This document shows, piece after piece, positions 43,100 to 52,812 of a stretch of DNA of 64,000 nucleotides. Location: the NCBI GenBank assembly GCA_027319095.1, contig DAHVNW010000002.1:1-64000 (forward strand). Direction: 5' to 3'. Position 1 is the stretch's first letter. Each line of letters begins with the position of its first letter. Both the position numbers and the translations under genes were made by a program. The notes beneath the pieces were generated by a model. The model was not told where the DNA came from. It did no database searches and saw only the letters and a list, made by a program, of their open reading frames with translations. Source of the DNA: a bacterium (GTDB lineage: Bacteria; SZUA-79; Acidulodesulfobacterales; Acidulodesulfobacteraceae).

Positions 43100-43504
43100 T
43101 TAACTTTTCTTTATTATTTTTAAATTAGTTTTAGATTTTTCGATAGTCTTTTTTAGGGCTTTAAGAGGAATTATTGCCTTGACGGCTTTGACGGCAGGTT
43201 GGGCCGTACTGCCTTTTAAAGAGCCTTCTCCCGTGCATAACTGAATTTTTTTAGAGTATGCATATTTACTCGGACATATATATACGTGATTTTTCCCTTC
43301 AAATACATTTATTTTGGTAGCAGGTATTGCATTATATCCTTTTAAACCGCCATTGCCGACGCAAAGCTGTACTTTCTGACTGTAGGAATAACCCAGCGGG
43401 CAATAGAATGCGGCAAAAGATGCCTTGGAAAAAAAAGATACTATGAGAGCGGCGGCAAAGACGAACAGCAATGCCTTAAACGCTGAATATTTAAAGCTCT
43501 TCAT
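43100..43504 (-). CDS. small secreted protein with two Cys-containing repeats
   Basis: This 134-residue protein has a signal peptide (basic start, then A-L-L-F-V-F-A-A-A-L-I-V, cut near S-F-A-A). Two repeats follow, each with the pattern C-P-x-x-Y-x-Y-S-x-K-x-Q-L-C-x-G-x-G-x-L-K-G, about residues 35-56 and 76-97. The paired Cys could form disulfides in each repeat. The end is Lys/Ile-rich. A promoter TTCACA-17-TATAAT (minus strand) and AGGGGG precede it. I recognise no family; it lies next to a prepilin. Confidence 0.7.
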   Translation of the reverse strand: MKSFKYSAFKALLFVFAAALIVSFFSKASFAAFYCPLGYSYSQKVQLCVGNGGLKGYNAIPATKINVFEGKNHVYICPSKYAYSKKIQLCTGEGSLKGSTAQPAVKAVKAIIPLKALKKTIEKSKTNLKIIKKS

Positions 43505-43612
43505 AAATTAAAACCCCCCTAATTTTAAAATTAATTTTAATTATTATAACATCAAAGGTATGATTTGTGAATATTTTAAAAAACATATTTTAGAATATTT
43601 TTTTAAAAATAC

Positions 43613-44188
43613 CTATAAAGAACTGTTATAGCTTACAAGCCCGGTTACCGGATATAAATAAAAAGTCAGTTGGGATGGGAAAGTTCCGAAAGATAAAGAT
43701 ATAGGGGCATTACCGGTATTAAGCTGAGATGTACAAGGATTCGCGTTATTGCTGAACGTTCCCGGTTCGCCCTGCGAATTAAAGATAATATAGTTTGTCG
43801 CTAATCCCTGCACGCCGTAACTGATGCCATAGTTCATAGAAACATAAAAATTATCGGCGGTTTGGGCCAACGGATTGACGAGGGGTTGAAGCGAAGTGCC
43901 GTTACAGGCGCATACGGCATAGCCGGAATAAGGCGGACTATCTTTACCCAAGATACATGAAGGACTTGAACCTGTCTGCGAAAATACGACTGAGGTATAA
44001 GTAAAATGGCTCATGGCATAATTTTGCGCATATCTTATTGCAGACTGGAGTTGTCTTTCGTACATTCCCCTGTCGCTCGAAACTGCCGAATTTAGCCCTA
44101 TAGTCCCTATAATACCCAGAACGCCCATAAGTATTATGACCATTATTATTTCGACTAAAGTAAAACCGCTTATGCCTGTCCGATTCAT
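43613..44188 (-). CDS. type IV prepilin-like / GspH-type pseudopilin
   Basis: The N-terminus is a class III signal: a short leader ending in Gly8, then F-T-L-V-E with Glu at +5, followed by a hydrophobic helix (I-I-M-V-I-I-L-M-G-V-L-G). The globular part (192 residues in all with the leader) resembles minor pilins/GspH, with G-M-Y-E-R-Q-L-Q-S-A-I-R-Y-A-Q-N-Y-A. Several Cys (C-I-L, C-A-C) may form a disulfide. No other pilus gene is in the window, so it is an orphan pilin. Confidence 0.85.
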   Translation of the reverse strand: MNRTGISGFTLVEIIMVIILMGVLGIIGTIGLNSAVSSDRGMYERQLQSAIRYAQNYAMSHFTYTSVVFSQTGSSPSCILGKDSPPYSGYAVCACNGTSLQPLVNPLAQTADNFYVSMNYGISYGVQGLATNYIIFNSQGEPGTFSNNANPCTSQLNTGNAPISLSFGTFPSQLTFYLYPVTGLVSYNSSL

Positions 44189-44387
44189 CTATTTTCGGTC
44201 GCGATACTTTTATTTTTATATCGATTAATTTTTATTACTTATTGCTGTTTTATTTGCATTTTAAATTATATCATTATTCTTTAAATTTTACCCTCATTGA
44301 AATTATTTAGTTAATGGAATATAATTTAATTAATTAAATTATAAATTTATCTTTAACGTCAAATCGAATTAAATAGGATTTTTTTAA

Positions 44388-44771
44388 ATGAAATTTATAC
44401 ATTGCGCCGTAAAAACCGCCGATTTAAACAAATCGATAAATTTTTACTCGGATATTTTCGGATTTGAAATAAGAGAAAAACGTTATATAGATGCCCATAA
44501 AACTACGCTGGTTTTTTTAAAAAAACCGGATGGCGGTTTCGAAATAGAGCTTATAGCCCCGGATGACGCCAAAACTTTAGGCCGCTGCGAAAATTCATTT
44601 GCCCATCTGGCATTTCAAACGGATAATATAGACATGGACGCTAAAAGAATAAAAGAAAGCGGCATAAATTTTTTAAGGGAGCCTTTTTATTCTATCGATA
44701 AAAGCATGAAAATAGCCTTTCTCGACGACCCTAACGGCATCATGATAGAAATTATAGAATATCTAAGATAA
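44388..44771 (+). CDS. VOC (glyoxalase/bleomycin-resistance) family protein
   Basis: This 127-residue VOC protein starts M-K-F-I-H-C-A-V-K-T, with the first metal ligand His5, and ends N-G-I-M-I-E-I-I-E-Y with the Glu ligand. E-I-E-L and H-L-A-F-Q supply further candidates. It could be a lactoylglutathione lyase (GloA) or another single-domain VOC enzyme; the substrate is not determined by sequence. It is alone on the plus strand in a 200-base-flanked spot. Confidence 0.78.
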   Translation: MKFIHCAVKTADLNKSINFYSDIFGFEIREKRYIDAHKTTLVFLKKPDGGFEIELIAPDDAKTLGRCENSFAHLAFQTDNIDMDAKRIKESGINFLREPFYSIDKSMKIAFLDDPNGIMIEIIEYLR

Positions 44772-44779
44772 CTTTGATG

Positions 44780-45145
44780 CTATCTGTCGCCGCTTGGAAT
44801 TGAACAGGAATTTTCAGACATAAGCCCCATAAATATCTTATCGCAATAAATTGCAAGCTCATCCAACCTGTCAGTCGTGTTTTTTTCGGTTAGATAAGGT
44901 TCTAATTCATCAAGTAATGTTTTTAAGCCGTATTCGTCGTTTAAATTTTCCGTCAAGCCTTTTGCGCCGTCGAAATTACCTTTTTTTATCGAATTGGATA
45001 ATTCGTCTAATATCATGCCGATAAAGGAAATTGTGCCGGAAGCTTCGTCTTTTTTATCCAAAATTACGGCATCGTCTTTTATTTTATCTAAACGAACCTT
45101 TAAATTTCCAAAAATCTCTTCGGATTTCAATTGTTTAATCTCCAA
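44780..45145 (-). CDS. hypothetical protein, helical
   Basis: This 121-residue soluble, acidic protein has no recognisable domain. It is largely helical (E-I-F-G-N-L-K-V-R-L-D-K-I-K-D, then I-G-M-I-L-D-E-L-S). The end (M-S-E-N-S-C-S-I-P-S-G-D-R) has one Cys. It converges on the VOC gene with eight bases between. Composition and codon use match neighbours, so I take it as real. Confidence 0.55.
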   Translation of the reverse strand: MEIKQLKSEEIFGNLKVRLDKIKDDAVILDKKDEASGTISFIGMILDELSNSIKKGNFDGAKGLTENLNDEYGLKTLLDELEPYLTEKNTTDRLDELAIYCDKIFMGLMSENSCSIPSGDR

Positions 45146-45214
45146 ATATTATTGGCATAATATTATTTTAATGTCATTTTTTTGGAAAGTCAAAATTTAA
45201 AAGTTGAAATAAAA

Positions 45215-47491
45215 TTAAAATGGCTGATTCAAGCCGAAATAATATCTTACGCCGTATTCCGAACTAACGCCGTTCCCGAAAGCTTTTGCCGCATAAATGC
45301 TTATCATTTCTGGATATATCCCTAAAAAATATGTTTTGAAATGAACGCCTAATCCGGTAAAACTATATATATTTCCCCTGCCTATAACGCCGGACACGGT
45401 GCCTCCAAGCTTGCCGGCTCCACCTATTATATCGCCGGTAACGGCTTTTATATCGATAAGGTTATTGAGTAAATTTAAGTTTAAGCCCCTATAGATATTT
45501 CTTTCATAATCGGCCGAGACGATAATAGTATCGCTGTTAATAAAAGGAAGGCTTGCCGGTACTCCCATTATGCCGTTAATTCCACCAAAATAATAATCCA
45601 TAGAGGTGGGGACTTTTCCATCCGCCAAAACGCCTGTGCCTCTTACAGCTATTATATCGCCGGAATTAACCTCAAAATTCTTGACGTATTTTATAATGAA
45701 CTGGCTGAATGAAAAAGGAGATAAAATATTAGAATTAGCAATATTATAAGAAAAATTAAACGAAGACCCGTACTCTGGATTAATATTATAATCCATGCTA
45801 TTAAAACTATAGCCCATGCCGAATTCGACCAATCTTTCCGTATTTTGATAAATAATGGAATCTCCCGATGCTTCGGGATTTATTTCCATTAAATTCGCCG
45901 TCCCAAAAACCGACTGCTTGTATGTCTGCGAAATAGGGAAAAATCTTCCTATCTGCTTAGAAAATCCTATACCTATGCCCTTATAGTAATAATTTTTAAA
46001 TATATTAAATAAAATGCCGTTTCTATAACTGTGTTTTTTCGTCAGGGTAAAATTCAGAAAACCCTCTGTTCTTCCGCTGTTAGGACTTATATTGCCGCCT
46101 GCACCGCTTAAAAAAAGGGTATAATAATCGTTCTTCTTTCGATTTAAAATCTCCTCTTTTATTTTTTTATAACCGATAAGGTTCAAATCGTTATCGTAAT
46201 AGTAAACGCCGTTTTTCAGCCTGTGGGTATGCGGAAAACCGGTAAAATAAATATATGATAACGGAAATACGGGATAATTTATAACCGTATTTACGCCTTG
46301 TATAAAATTAATTTTTTTAATAAGATTTTTTATATCGGGATTCTTTTTTATATATAATTTTAGAAATTTTTTAAATGCCGCAATAGAAATTTTCCTTAAT
46401 TCTTCTGAATAAAAAAACCTGTTGCCCCTTATCGATTCCAGAATTATTTTTTTAGAGTTGATCGTATTCAAATAAATTAATCCTTTAATAACGTTTAATT
46501 TTTGGTAAATATAAAAATTAGGAAAAACGCCGCCGAAACGCGTGTTAACCGGCAAACCGACCGAATATAAAGGGGGCTTCAACCACAGGCTTCTTCTTAT
46601 GTGGACATAAACTATGTTTAAACGTTTGGCTTTTACCATATGAAATTTATTCAATAAAACAAACGCCTTATAGATTTTTTCATTTTTAGCACTAGTTTGC
46701 CGGCCTGGTTGAAAAAATTTTAACGACAAACTTTTATTTCCATATTTATTTATTTTAAACCTTTTAGTAAGAATCAAAGATATAAAATTCGTTTTTTTTG
46801 AAACCGCCAACGAGCGTTTATAAATCTTTCCGTCAAAAAAAGCCTCGTACCCTTTTTTAATTTTCAGCTTTAACTTGAAACCGATACTTGCTTCGGGATT
46901 GAAATCTTTTCCGGCGGAAATATAAGGATAAAAGGGGGCGTTCAACGTTATTTCCTTCTTAAAATGCCCGAAATTACCGAATGCTTGGGGAATTTTAGTT
47001 TTAAAGCTGTTTGTAACGATATATAATTTGTAAAAATCGCGGGTAACGGTTTCTTCCGATAAATTTTTTACCGATATAAAACCTTTATCGAATCCGTAAG
47101 GATACAACTGATGAAAATCGAAATCTTTTATGTTTTTAGGTTTGACGGACAGGCTGTTTGGATAAAGCATTAAATATAAGCCGGCTCCGATATTTATATT
47201 CAATCCGTTGAAATTTTGAAATTTATCGCCTATATATTTAATTTTATATCTTATGCCTTTTTCTTTCTTTTGCTTTTCTTTATAACCTTTATAGTATTTT
47301 ATATAGCGAATCGTTTCCGAACCGGTTATCGTCCAATTTGCAGGATTGATAAGAGCATTTATTGTAATAGTTTGAACCGGGTGGGGCGTATGTAGGGGAT
47401 TCAATTTTGCATCTGCCATAACGGTAAAAATAATTATGTAAAAAGCCGACCAAATAATACATAACGATATTATTTGCAAAAACCGTTTCAT
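45215..47491 (-). CDS. outer-membrane beta-barrel protein, BamA/Omp85-like C-terminus
   Basis: The protein has 758 residues. A signal peptide (residues 1-28) precedes an N-terminal beta-rich part with W-T-I-T-G-S-E-T-I-R-Y, which resembles the N-domain of M1 aminopeptidases. No HExxH zinc motif follows. The last 300 residues alternate aromatic and Gly strands and end in ...Q-P-F with a terminal Phe, as outer-membrane barrels do (surface-antigen D15 style, G-G-I-N-G-I-M-G-V). It probably sits in the outer membrane; cargo or ligand is unknown. The N-domain call is weak. Confidence 0.62.
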   Translation of the reverse strand: MKRFLQIISLCIIWSAFYIIIFTVMADAKLNPLHTPHPVQTITINALINPANWTITGSETIRYIKYYKGYKEKQKKEKGIRYKIKYIGDKFQNFNGLNINIGAGLYLMLYPNSLSVKPKNIKDFDFHQLYPYGFDKGFISVKNLSEETVTRDFYKLYIVTNSFKTKIPQAFGNFGHFKKEITLNAPFYPYISAGKDFNPEASIGFKLKLKIKKGYEAFFDGKIYKRSLAVSKKTNFISLILTKRFKINKYGNKSLSLKFFQPGRQTSAKNEKIYKAFVLLNKFHMVKAKRLNIVYVHIRRSLWLKPPLYSVGLPVNTRFGGVFPNFYIYQKLNVIKGLIYLNTINSKKIILESIRGNRFFYSEELRKISIAAFKKFLKLYIKKNPDIKNLIKKINFIQGVNTVINYPVFPLSYIYFTGFPHTHRLKNGVYYYDNDLNLIGYKKIKEEILNRKKNDYYTLFLSGAGGNISPNSGRTEGFLNFTLTKKHSYRNGILFNIFKNYYYKGIGIGFSKQIGRFFPISQTYKQSVFGTANLMEINPEASGDSIIYQNTERLVEFGMGYSFNSMDYNINPEYGSSFNFSYNIANSNILSPFSFSQFIIKYVKNFEVNSGDIIAVRGTGVLADGKVPTSMDYYFGGINGIMGVPASLPFINSDTIIVSADYERNIYRGLNLNLLNNLIDIKAVTGDIIGGAGKLGGTVSGVIGRGNIYSFTGLGVHFKTYFLGIYPEMISIYAAKAFGNGVSSEYGVRYYFGLNQPF

Positions 47492-47597
47492 ATAAATTTA
47501 TATAAATTTTATTGATTCTAAACTAAAACTTAAATATAATAAGCATCAATATATTATAATTTTATCCTAAAAACTTAAAAAATAAAGATTAAATATT

Positions 47598-48083
47598 ATG
47601 GACATTTCTTTTAAGCTAACCGATAGCATTAAAGGCGTATCGGTCAAAGACATCAAGAAATACGTCGATGAAAGAGGCTGGTTGGCAGAACTCTATAGGA
47701 GCGATGAAATAGAAGAATCGATATTCCCTCAAATGTCTTACGTTTCTTTAACTATGCCCGGAATTATAAGGGGTCCGCACGAACATAAATATCAAACCGA
47801 CTATTTCTGTTTTTTAGGTCCTTCGGATTTTAAAATTATTTTATGGGACAATCGAAAGGATTCGCCGACTTATCTCTATAAAACGATACTTTTTCTCGGA
47901 GAAAACAACCCCGCCTCGCTTATAGTACCGCCGGGAGTAGTTCACGCATATAAAAACGCCGGCTGTAAAAAGGGTTTGGTTATAAATGCCGCAAATAAAT
48001 TATTCGCCGGAAAAATGAAAAAAGAACAAATCGACGAGGTCCGTTATGAAAACGACCCTGGAACTATTTTCGTTTTTGCCTGA
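47598..48083 (+). CDS. RmlC-like cupin, dTDP-4-dehydrorhamnose 3,5-epimerase-related
   Basis: This 161-residue cupin resembles dTDP-6-deoxy-sugar 3,5-epimerases. R-G-P-H-E-H-K-Y-Q has the metal/substrate histidine, and V-P-P-G-V-V-H-A-Y is the second cupin motif. D-E-R-G-W-L-A-E-L-Y near 27-36 is typical. No other sugar-nucleotide gene is adjacent, so it may be a 3,5-epimerase of a distant pathway or a different cupin epimerase. Confidence 0.78.
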   Translation: MDISFKLTDSIKGVSVKDIKKYVDERGWLAELYRSDEIEESIFPQMSYVSLTMPGIIRGPHEHKYQTDYFCFLGPSDFKIILWDNRKDSPTYLYKTILFLGENNPASLIVPPGVVHAYKNAGCKKGLVINAANKLFAGKMKKEQIDEVRYENDPGTIFVFA

Positions 48084-48105
48084 TTAGTTATAAATTAGAT
48101 ATAAT

Positions 48106-49683
48106 TCATACCCTGAGTGATTTCGTATTTTTGTAATTTAAAGCCTCGAGAACCGAGTCCTCGTCTATACCGTCTTTTTGATCTAAATCGGCTATGGTTC
48201 TGGAAACTTTCAGGATTCTATAGTATCCCCTTGATGAAATATTTAATTTTTTAACTGCGCTTTTAACCAACTCTAATGCCGATTTAGAAATATTAAAATA
48301 TTTTTCTATATCTGAGCTCTTTATCCTTGCATTAAATCTTATTCCGGCATTTTGAAACCTTTTTAGTTGAACCCGCCTCGTTCTTTCGATTAATTCCTTA
48401 ATTTCCGCCGAGTTTGCCGTTTTTCCGCCTGCGGTAAGTTCGTCCAAATACGGCGGATAAACTTCGATAAATATGTCGAATCTGTCGAGAATAGGACCTG
48501 ACAATTTTGTATAAAACCTGTATATTTCCGAACTGGAACATTTACATTCATGATTAGCATCTCCGTAATAACCGCAAGGACATGGATTCATTGCCGCTAC
48601 AAGCATAAAATCGCACGGGAGAACTATCGAAAATCGGCTTCTCGAAAGGTTTATCGATTTGTCTTCCATAGGCTGTCTTAAACTGTCTAAAGTTTTTTTG
48701 CTCAATTCGGAAAATTCGTCGATGAACAAAACCCCGTTATGCGCAAGGCTGATGTCTCCCGGAAGAGGATTCGAGGCACCTCCTCCTATTAGACCAGCAA
48801 CCGAAACGGTATGATGCACCAGAATAAAAGGCCGCCTCAAAATAAGTCCCGCCATGCGGGCCTTTTTGTTTGAAAAACTGTAAATATTTGAAGTTTCGAT
48901 TGATTCTTCAAGCGATAAATTTGGTTGAATACCCGCTATGCTTTGGGCAAGCATAGTCTTGCCGCTTCCCGGAGGACCAATCATTAAAATATTATGATGC
49001 CCCGAAACGGCAGTCAAAATTGCTCTTTTTGCTAAAACCTGCCCCTTGATATCCGAAAAATCTGGGTATTTTTCTTCGTCTGCGCTTCTATTATTATTGT
49101 TATTTTCGGCTATCAAGATTTCGCTGAAAAATAATTTTTTATTATCCGTATTTTCAGCAGGATGTTTTATTTTAGCCATTCCTGAAATAAATGCACATAC
49201 GTCTTTTAGCCTGGCGAAACCAAAAAATTCTACTTCCAAAAACTTTACTGAACTAATATCTTCGTATGAAATTATAAGTTTTTTTCCAAGTTTTTTAGCA
49301 AGTATGCCCAGAGCTATTATACCGTTTACCTTTTTTATCTTGCCGTCTAAGGAAAGTTCTCCGGCAATTATATAATCATCAAGATTTAAAAGGCATTTAA
49401 GTAAGCCTGCGGCAATTAAAATACCTAAAGCAAGAGGGAGGTCAAACAGCGGGCCTTCTTTTTTTAAATCCGCAGGGGCTAAATTTATTGTAATTTTTTT
49501 AACCGGATATTCGAAACCTGAATTTTTTATGGCGGCTTTAACCCTGTCTTTAGCCTCTTTGGTGGAAATATCCGGCAGCCCTACAATCATGACGCCGGGT
49601 ATTCCGTTGGTTATAAACACTTCGACGTTCACCAAAACGGCTTCGATGCCTATAAATGTAGCGCTATTAAGCGCGGTAATCAT
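48106..49683 (-). CDS. comM: YifB/ComM family Mg-chelatase-like AAA+ ATPase
   Basis: This 525-residue ATPase belongs to the YifB/ComM group, known as a branch-migration helicase in natural transformation of some bacteria. The N-terminal lon-like domain has G-L-P-D-I-S-T-K-E; Walker A is G-P-P-G-S-G-K-T, Walker B L-F-I-D-E-F-S, and the sensor M-N-P-C-P-C-G-Y. A Cys cluster (C-P-C-G, C-K-C) follows. The ribosome-binding site AAGGAG follows a hairpin (49704-49730). Confidence 0.92.
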   Translation of the reverse strand: MITALNSATFIGIEAVLVNVEVFITNGIPGVMIVGLPDISTKEAKDRVKAAIKNSGFEYPVKKITINLAPADLKKEGPLFDLPLALGILIAAGLLKCLLNLDDYIIAGELSLDGKIKKVNGIIALGILAKKLGKKLIISYEDISSVKFLEVEFFGFARLKDVCAFISGMAKIKHPAENTDNKKLFFSEILIAENNNNNRSADEEKYPDFSDIKGQVLAKRAILTAVSGHHNILMIGPPGSGKTMLAQSIAGIQPNLSLEESIETSNIYSFSNKKARMAGLILRRPFILVHHTVSVAGLIGGGASNPLPGDISLAHNGVLFIDEFSELSKKTLDSLRQPMEDKSINLSRSRFSIVLPCDFMLVAAMNPCPCGYYGDANHECKCSSSEIYRFYTKLSGPILDRFDIFIEVYPPYLDELTAGGKTANSAEIKELIERTRRVQLKRFQNAGIRFNARIKSSDIEKYFNISKSALELVKSAVKKLNISSRGYYRILKVSRTIADLDQKDGIDEDSVLEALNYKNTKSLRV

Positions 49684-49703
49684 AAAATAATCTCCTTTAT
49701 AAT

Positions 49704-49730
49704 AGGTACCAGAATTTAATCCGGGTACCT
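49704..49730 (-). repeat. inverted repeat in comM leader
   Basis: AGGTACC (49704-49710) and GGTACCT (49724-49730) are perfect complements with 13 bases between, in the mRNA leader of comM, about 20 bases before its ribosome-binding site. It may be a hairpin or a protein-binding site. The rest of the 210-base gap is AT-rich without an evident feature. Confidence 0.6.
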
Positions 49731-49893
49731 CACAACTTTATATAAAAAATTATCTTATTTATATTATAAAAAGAAATTATTTCAGGATTATGAAGTAAAT
49801 ATTACAATTCGGTTAATTTTTTGTTACATTTAAGTGACTTTATACCCTCCAGCCTTTATTCGGCACAAGTTTGCTTAGCTCCAAAAAACGTCT

Positions 49894-51246
49894 TCAGAAA
49901 AAATATGCAAAGATAGTTTTTTCTGCCACCCCGCCTCCTTCTATGCTCCATAATGGCTTTTCTACGACGAGAGAAGATAATGCAATTTCCTTTCCTTTGC
50001 TTTCTCCGAACCCTGCAAACCATTGATATAATCCTGCAGGATCGTTTCCGGAAATAGTTCCCGTTTTGCCGCCGGTAGCGACTCCTGGCAGCATATACCT
50101 GTTCGACCTGCTGTAAAAATCGGAATGCGCTACGCCATTAACAATAGTAGCTATCATCATACGTTTTAAGATAAACGCGGTTTTTTTAGTTATGGGAGAT
50201 GTTAAAATTTTGGTATTTTTATGTATATAGACGACTTTGCCGTAAGAATTTATAATTTCTTTTATTATGTACGGTTTAACTAACTTTCCGCCGTTTATCG
50301 CCGCGGCGGCAATCAATGCGGCTTGAACAGGCGTAATTTCGACATTTTCGAACCCGGCGCCGGTAAGTTCCAATTGATAAAACCTTTTTGGAATATATGC
50401 CTTGCTTTCCCTTAGGTTTAACGCAAAAGGTATCTTTTTATTGAAATAAAATTTATTAAAATAACGGATCAGTAGATTTCTTCCAACGTAATATCCGGCG
50501 ACCTTGCCGAAAGCAACGTCACATGATTTCGCAAAAGCTTCCTTGAAAGATATGTCGTTGGAACCGGTGCCTATATTTTCTTCCCAATTCGTTTTATTCG
50601 TACCGTAAAGAGTTCCGTTAAAACATATATTTAATTGCGGATAGAAGCCTTTCGACTCTATTGCGGCCGAAGCCGTTATTATTTTGGCTAACGAACCTGG
50701 CGGGTATGCGATTAAGGGGGATATTTCGCTTGCTTTGTTTTTATTTTGCGCGTATGACTCAAAACCCAACACCGCTCCGGTTTCCGGATTAACCGCAGCA
50801 AGAACTCCGAAAGGCACCGAATATTTCTTAAAAATTTTTTCAGCTTCCTCCTGAACTACAGGATCGACGGTATAAACAACTATATAATTTCCTATTTTTT
50901 GTATGTACCTGCCGTCCTTAATTACTTTGAAAAGCGGGGGATTGCGTTTGAAATATTTTTTTAAAGAATTAAGGGATTTTATATTTTCCGGAACAAAATT
51001 AGAAATTTTTTCGATACGTTTTTTTTTAACAAAAGATATGGGTCGAATCCCTGTTCCATAGACTTTCTTGTTTGCCGAAACAAAAATAGATTTGCCGTAA
51101 AAATAAATCTTAAAAGAACCGTAAAAAAATAAAACTATAAAAACAAACAATACGAAATATTTTATAACTTCTATAAATCTATTTTTTTTATATTTTCTTC
51201 TGTTTAATATTTTTTGATACGATTTCCAGTCTTTTATTCTTTCCAT
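49894..51246 (-). CDS. penicillin-binding protein, class B-like transpeptidase
   Basis: The 450-residue protein has a cytoplasmic basic start, one membrane helix (about 27-48) and a periplasmic transpeptidase domain: S-L-A-K in P-P-G-S-L-A-K (nucleophile Ser), S-C-D as the second motif, and G-G-K-T-G-T. The usual PBP dimerisation domain is missing or very reduced, so it is shorter than FtsI/MrdA. It resembles the short PbpA/D-type proteins of other phyla. The stop lies 13 bases before the region upstream of comM's leader. tldD is upstream. Confidence 0.85.
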   Translation of the reverse strand: MERIKDWKSYQKILNRRKYKKNRFIEVIKYFVLFVFIVLFFYGSFKIYFYGKSIFVSANKKVYGTGIRPISFVKKKRIEKISNFVPENIKSLNSLKKYFKRNPPLFKVIKDGRYIQKIGNYIVVYTVDPVVQEEAEKIFKKYSVPFGVLAAVNPETGAVLGFESYAQNKNKASEISPLIAYPPGSLAKIITASAAIESKGFYPQLNICFNGTLYGTNKTNWEENIGTGSNDISFKEAFAKSCDVAFGKVAGYYVGRNLLIRYFNKFYFNKKIPFALNLRESKAYIPKRFYQLELTGAGFENVEITPVQAALIAAAAINGGKLVKPYIIKEIINSYGKVVYIHKNTKILTSPITKKTAFILKRMMIATIVNGVAHSDFYSRSNRYMLPGVATGGKTGTISGNDPAGLYQWFAGFGESKGKEIALSSLVVEKPLWSIEGGGVAEKTIFAYFF

Positions 51247-51258
51247 CCTTTTTTTTCT

Positions 51259-52677
51259 TCATTTCAAATTTTTACCGCCTACTATTATAGACGGGATTCT
51301 TAAAGTAGGCTGAGCATCGGCAACAGGAACTCCTTGTCCGTCTTTTCCGCAAGTGCCGATTCCGAATCCTAAATCGTTTCCCACCATGTCGATGTTTTTT
51401 AGTATTTCTGGACCGTTTCCCATAAGAGTCGCTCCGCTGACAGCCTCCCCGGCAATGCCTCCTTTTATAACATAGCCTTCCATAACATCGAATACGAAAT
51501 CTCCGGTAACCGTATTCACCTGGCCGCCGCCCATTTTCTTAACAAGTATGCCGTCGTTTACGCTTTTAATAATATCTTCGGGATTTGATTTTCCCGGCGC
51601 TATCATCGTATTGGACATTCTGACTATAGGAACATGCTCGTAAGACTGCCTCCTGCCATTTCCAGTAAGCCCGTAACCGTATTTTATATGCGAAAGCCTG
51701 TCTGACATATATTTTTTTAGAATGCCGCCTTCGACTAAAACGTTTCTGCCCGAATACGTTCCCTCGTCGTCAAACCTGTAAAAACCGCGTTTGCCAGGTA
51801 GCGAAGAATCGTCGATAACAGTTATTAAATTAGAGGCGACCTGCTCGCCTATTTTATCGGAATATACGCTTAAACCGTTTCCGGCAATATCGGCTTCAAG
51901 TCCATGTCCTATTGCCTCGTGTATCATAGTGCCGCCTGCTTCGCTCGACAATACGACGGCCATAGTCCCGGAAGGAGCGTCCGGGGCATCAAGCTGGGTC
52001 AATGCTCTTTTTAAGGCTTTTTCGGCAATATCCTGCGGAATATTTTTATCGAAAAACTCAAAACCTGCAAATTCACCAGCCGAATCATAGCCGACTTCCA
52101 GCCTCTTGCCGTTTGAAACTACCACATGAGCGAGAAATGCAAGGTTCTCCCTGCAGTCTTTTATAAATTCGCCAAGAGAATTTACTATAAGAACATTTTG
52201 CCTGTAGTCCGAATAAGTTATATTTACCTGAACGACCTTCTTATCGTAACCCCATGAATAATCCACGACTGGAGCGACTATTTTTAACTTTTCGTCTATC
52301 GAAATGCCGGTAACATCTTTAATAATACTGAAATTTATTTTTGGCTTTTTTTCGTTAAAATTTAATGGATTAAAAATACCGTTTTCCCCGCAGTTATTAA
52401 CGGCGCAGGAAGAGTATGCGGCTTGCCTTAATTCAGCAGCAATTTTTTTCAAATTATTTTCTTCGAGATTATTGGTATAGGCATAATATGTTTTTTTATT
52501 TGAAATAAGCCTGAGTCCAGCTCCCTGAATCACGCCGTTGACAGCTTTTTCAAGCCTTTTGCCTTCGTTCGACAACAAAGTCGAAATTTTAGTTTCGACA
52601 AAAATATCCACGAAATCTTCCTCGCTGATTTTTGCATTATCTATAACGGCGTTAAAATTTATATTTTCTAAATTCAT
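51259..52677 (-). CDS. tldD: TldD metalloprotease
   Basis: TldD is the zinc peptidase of the TldD/TldE pair, which trims peptides such as microcins and antitoxins. The HExxxH motif is H-E-A-I-G-H-G-L-E near residue 258; G-T-C-G-K-D-G-Q-G-V-P lies at the C-terminus. The 472-residue length is normal. The TldE (PmbA) partner is not in this window. Confidence 0.93.
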   Translation of the reverse strand: MNLENINFNAVIDNAKISEEDFVDIFVETKISTLLSNEGKRLEKAVNGVIQGAGLRLISNKKTYYAYTNNLEENNLKKIAAELRQAAYSSCAVNNCGENGIFNPLNFNEKKPKINFSIIKDVTGISIDEKLKIVAPVVDYSWGYDKKVVQVNITYSDYRQNVLIVNSLGEFIKDCRENLAFLAHVVVSNGKRLEVGYDSAGEFAGFEFFDKNIPQDIAEKALKRALTQLDAPDAPSGTMAVVLSSEAGGTMIHEAIGHGLEADIAGNGLSVYSDKIGEQVASNLITVIDDSSLPGKRGFYRFDDEGTYSGRNVLVEGGILKKYMSDRLSHIKYGYGLTGNGRRQSYEHVPIVRMSNTMIAPGKSNPEDIIKSVNDGILVKKMGGGQVNTVTGDFVFDVMEGYVIKGGIAGEAVSGATLMGNGPEILKNIDMVGNDLGFGIGTCGKDGQGVPVADAQPTLRIPSIIVGGKNLK

Positions 52678-52777
52678 TTTTTCTCCATGTTAATATATTT
52701 ATATCACATTCAACCTTAAATATGATATCAAAAACTATGCTTTCAAACAAGCAAAGAATATGCAGGGCATTCTAAAA

Positions 52778-52806
52778 TTGACTTTCTGCCTAATTTTACA
52801 TAAAAT
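52778..52806 (+). promoter_or_regulatory. alr promoter, predicted leaderless start
   Basis: TTGACT (52778-52783) and TAAAAT (52801-52806) are 17 bases apart. The start of transcription is expected at 52813, the first base of the alr ATG. No ribosome-binding site is present, so the message would be leaderless, as predicted for dnaX. Confidence 0.65.
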
Positions 52807-52812
52807 AAATTT

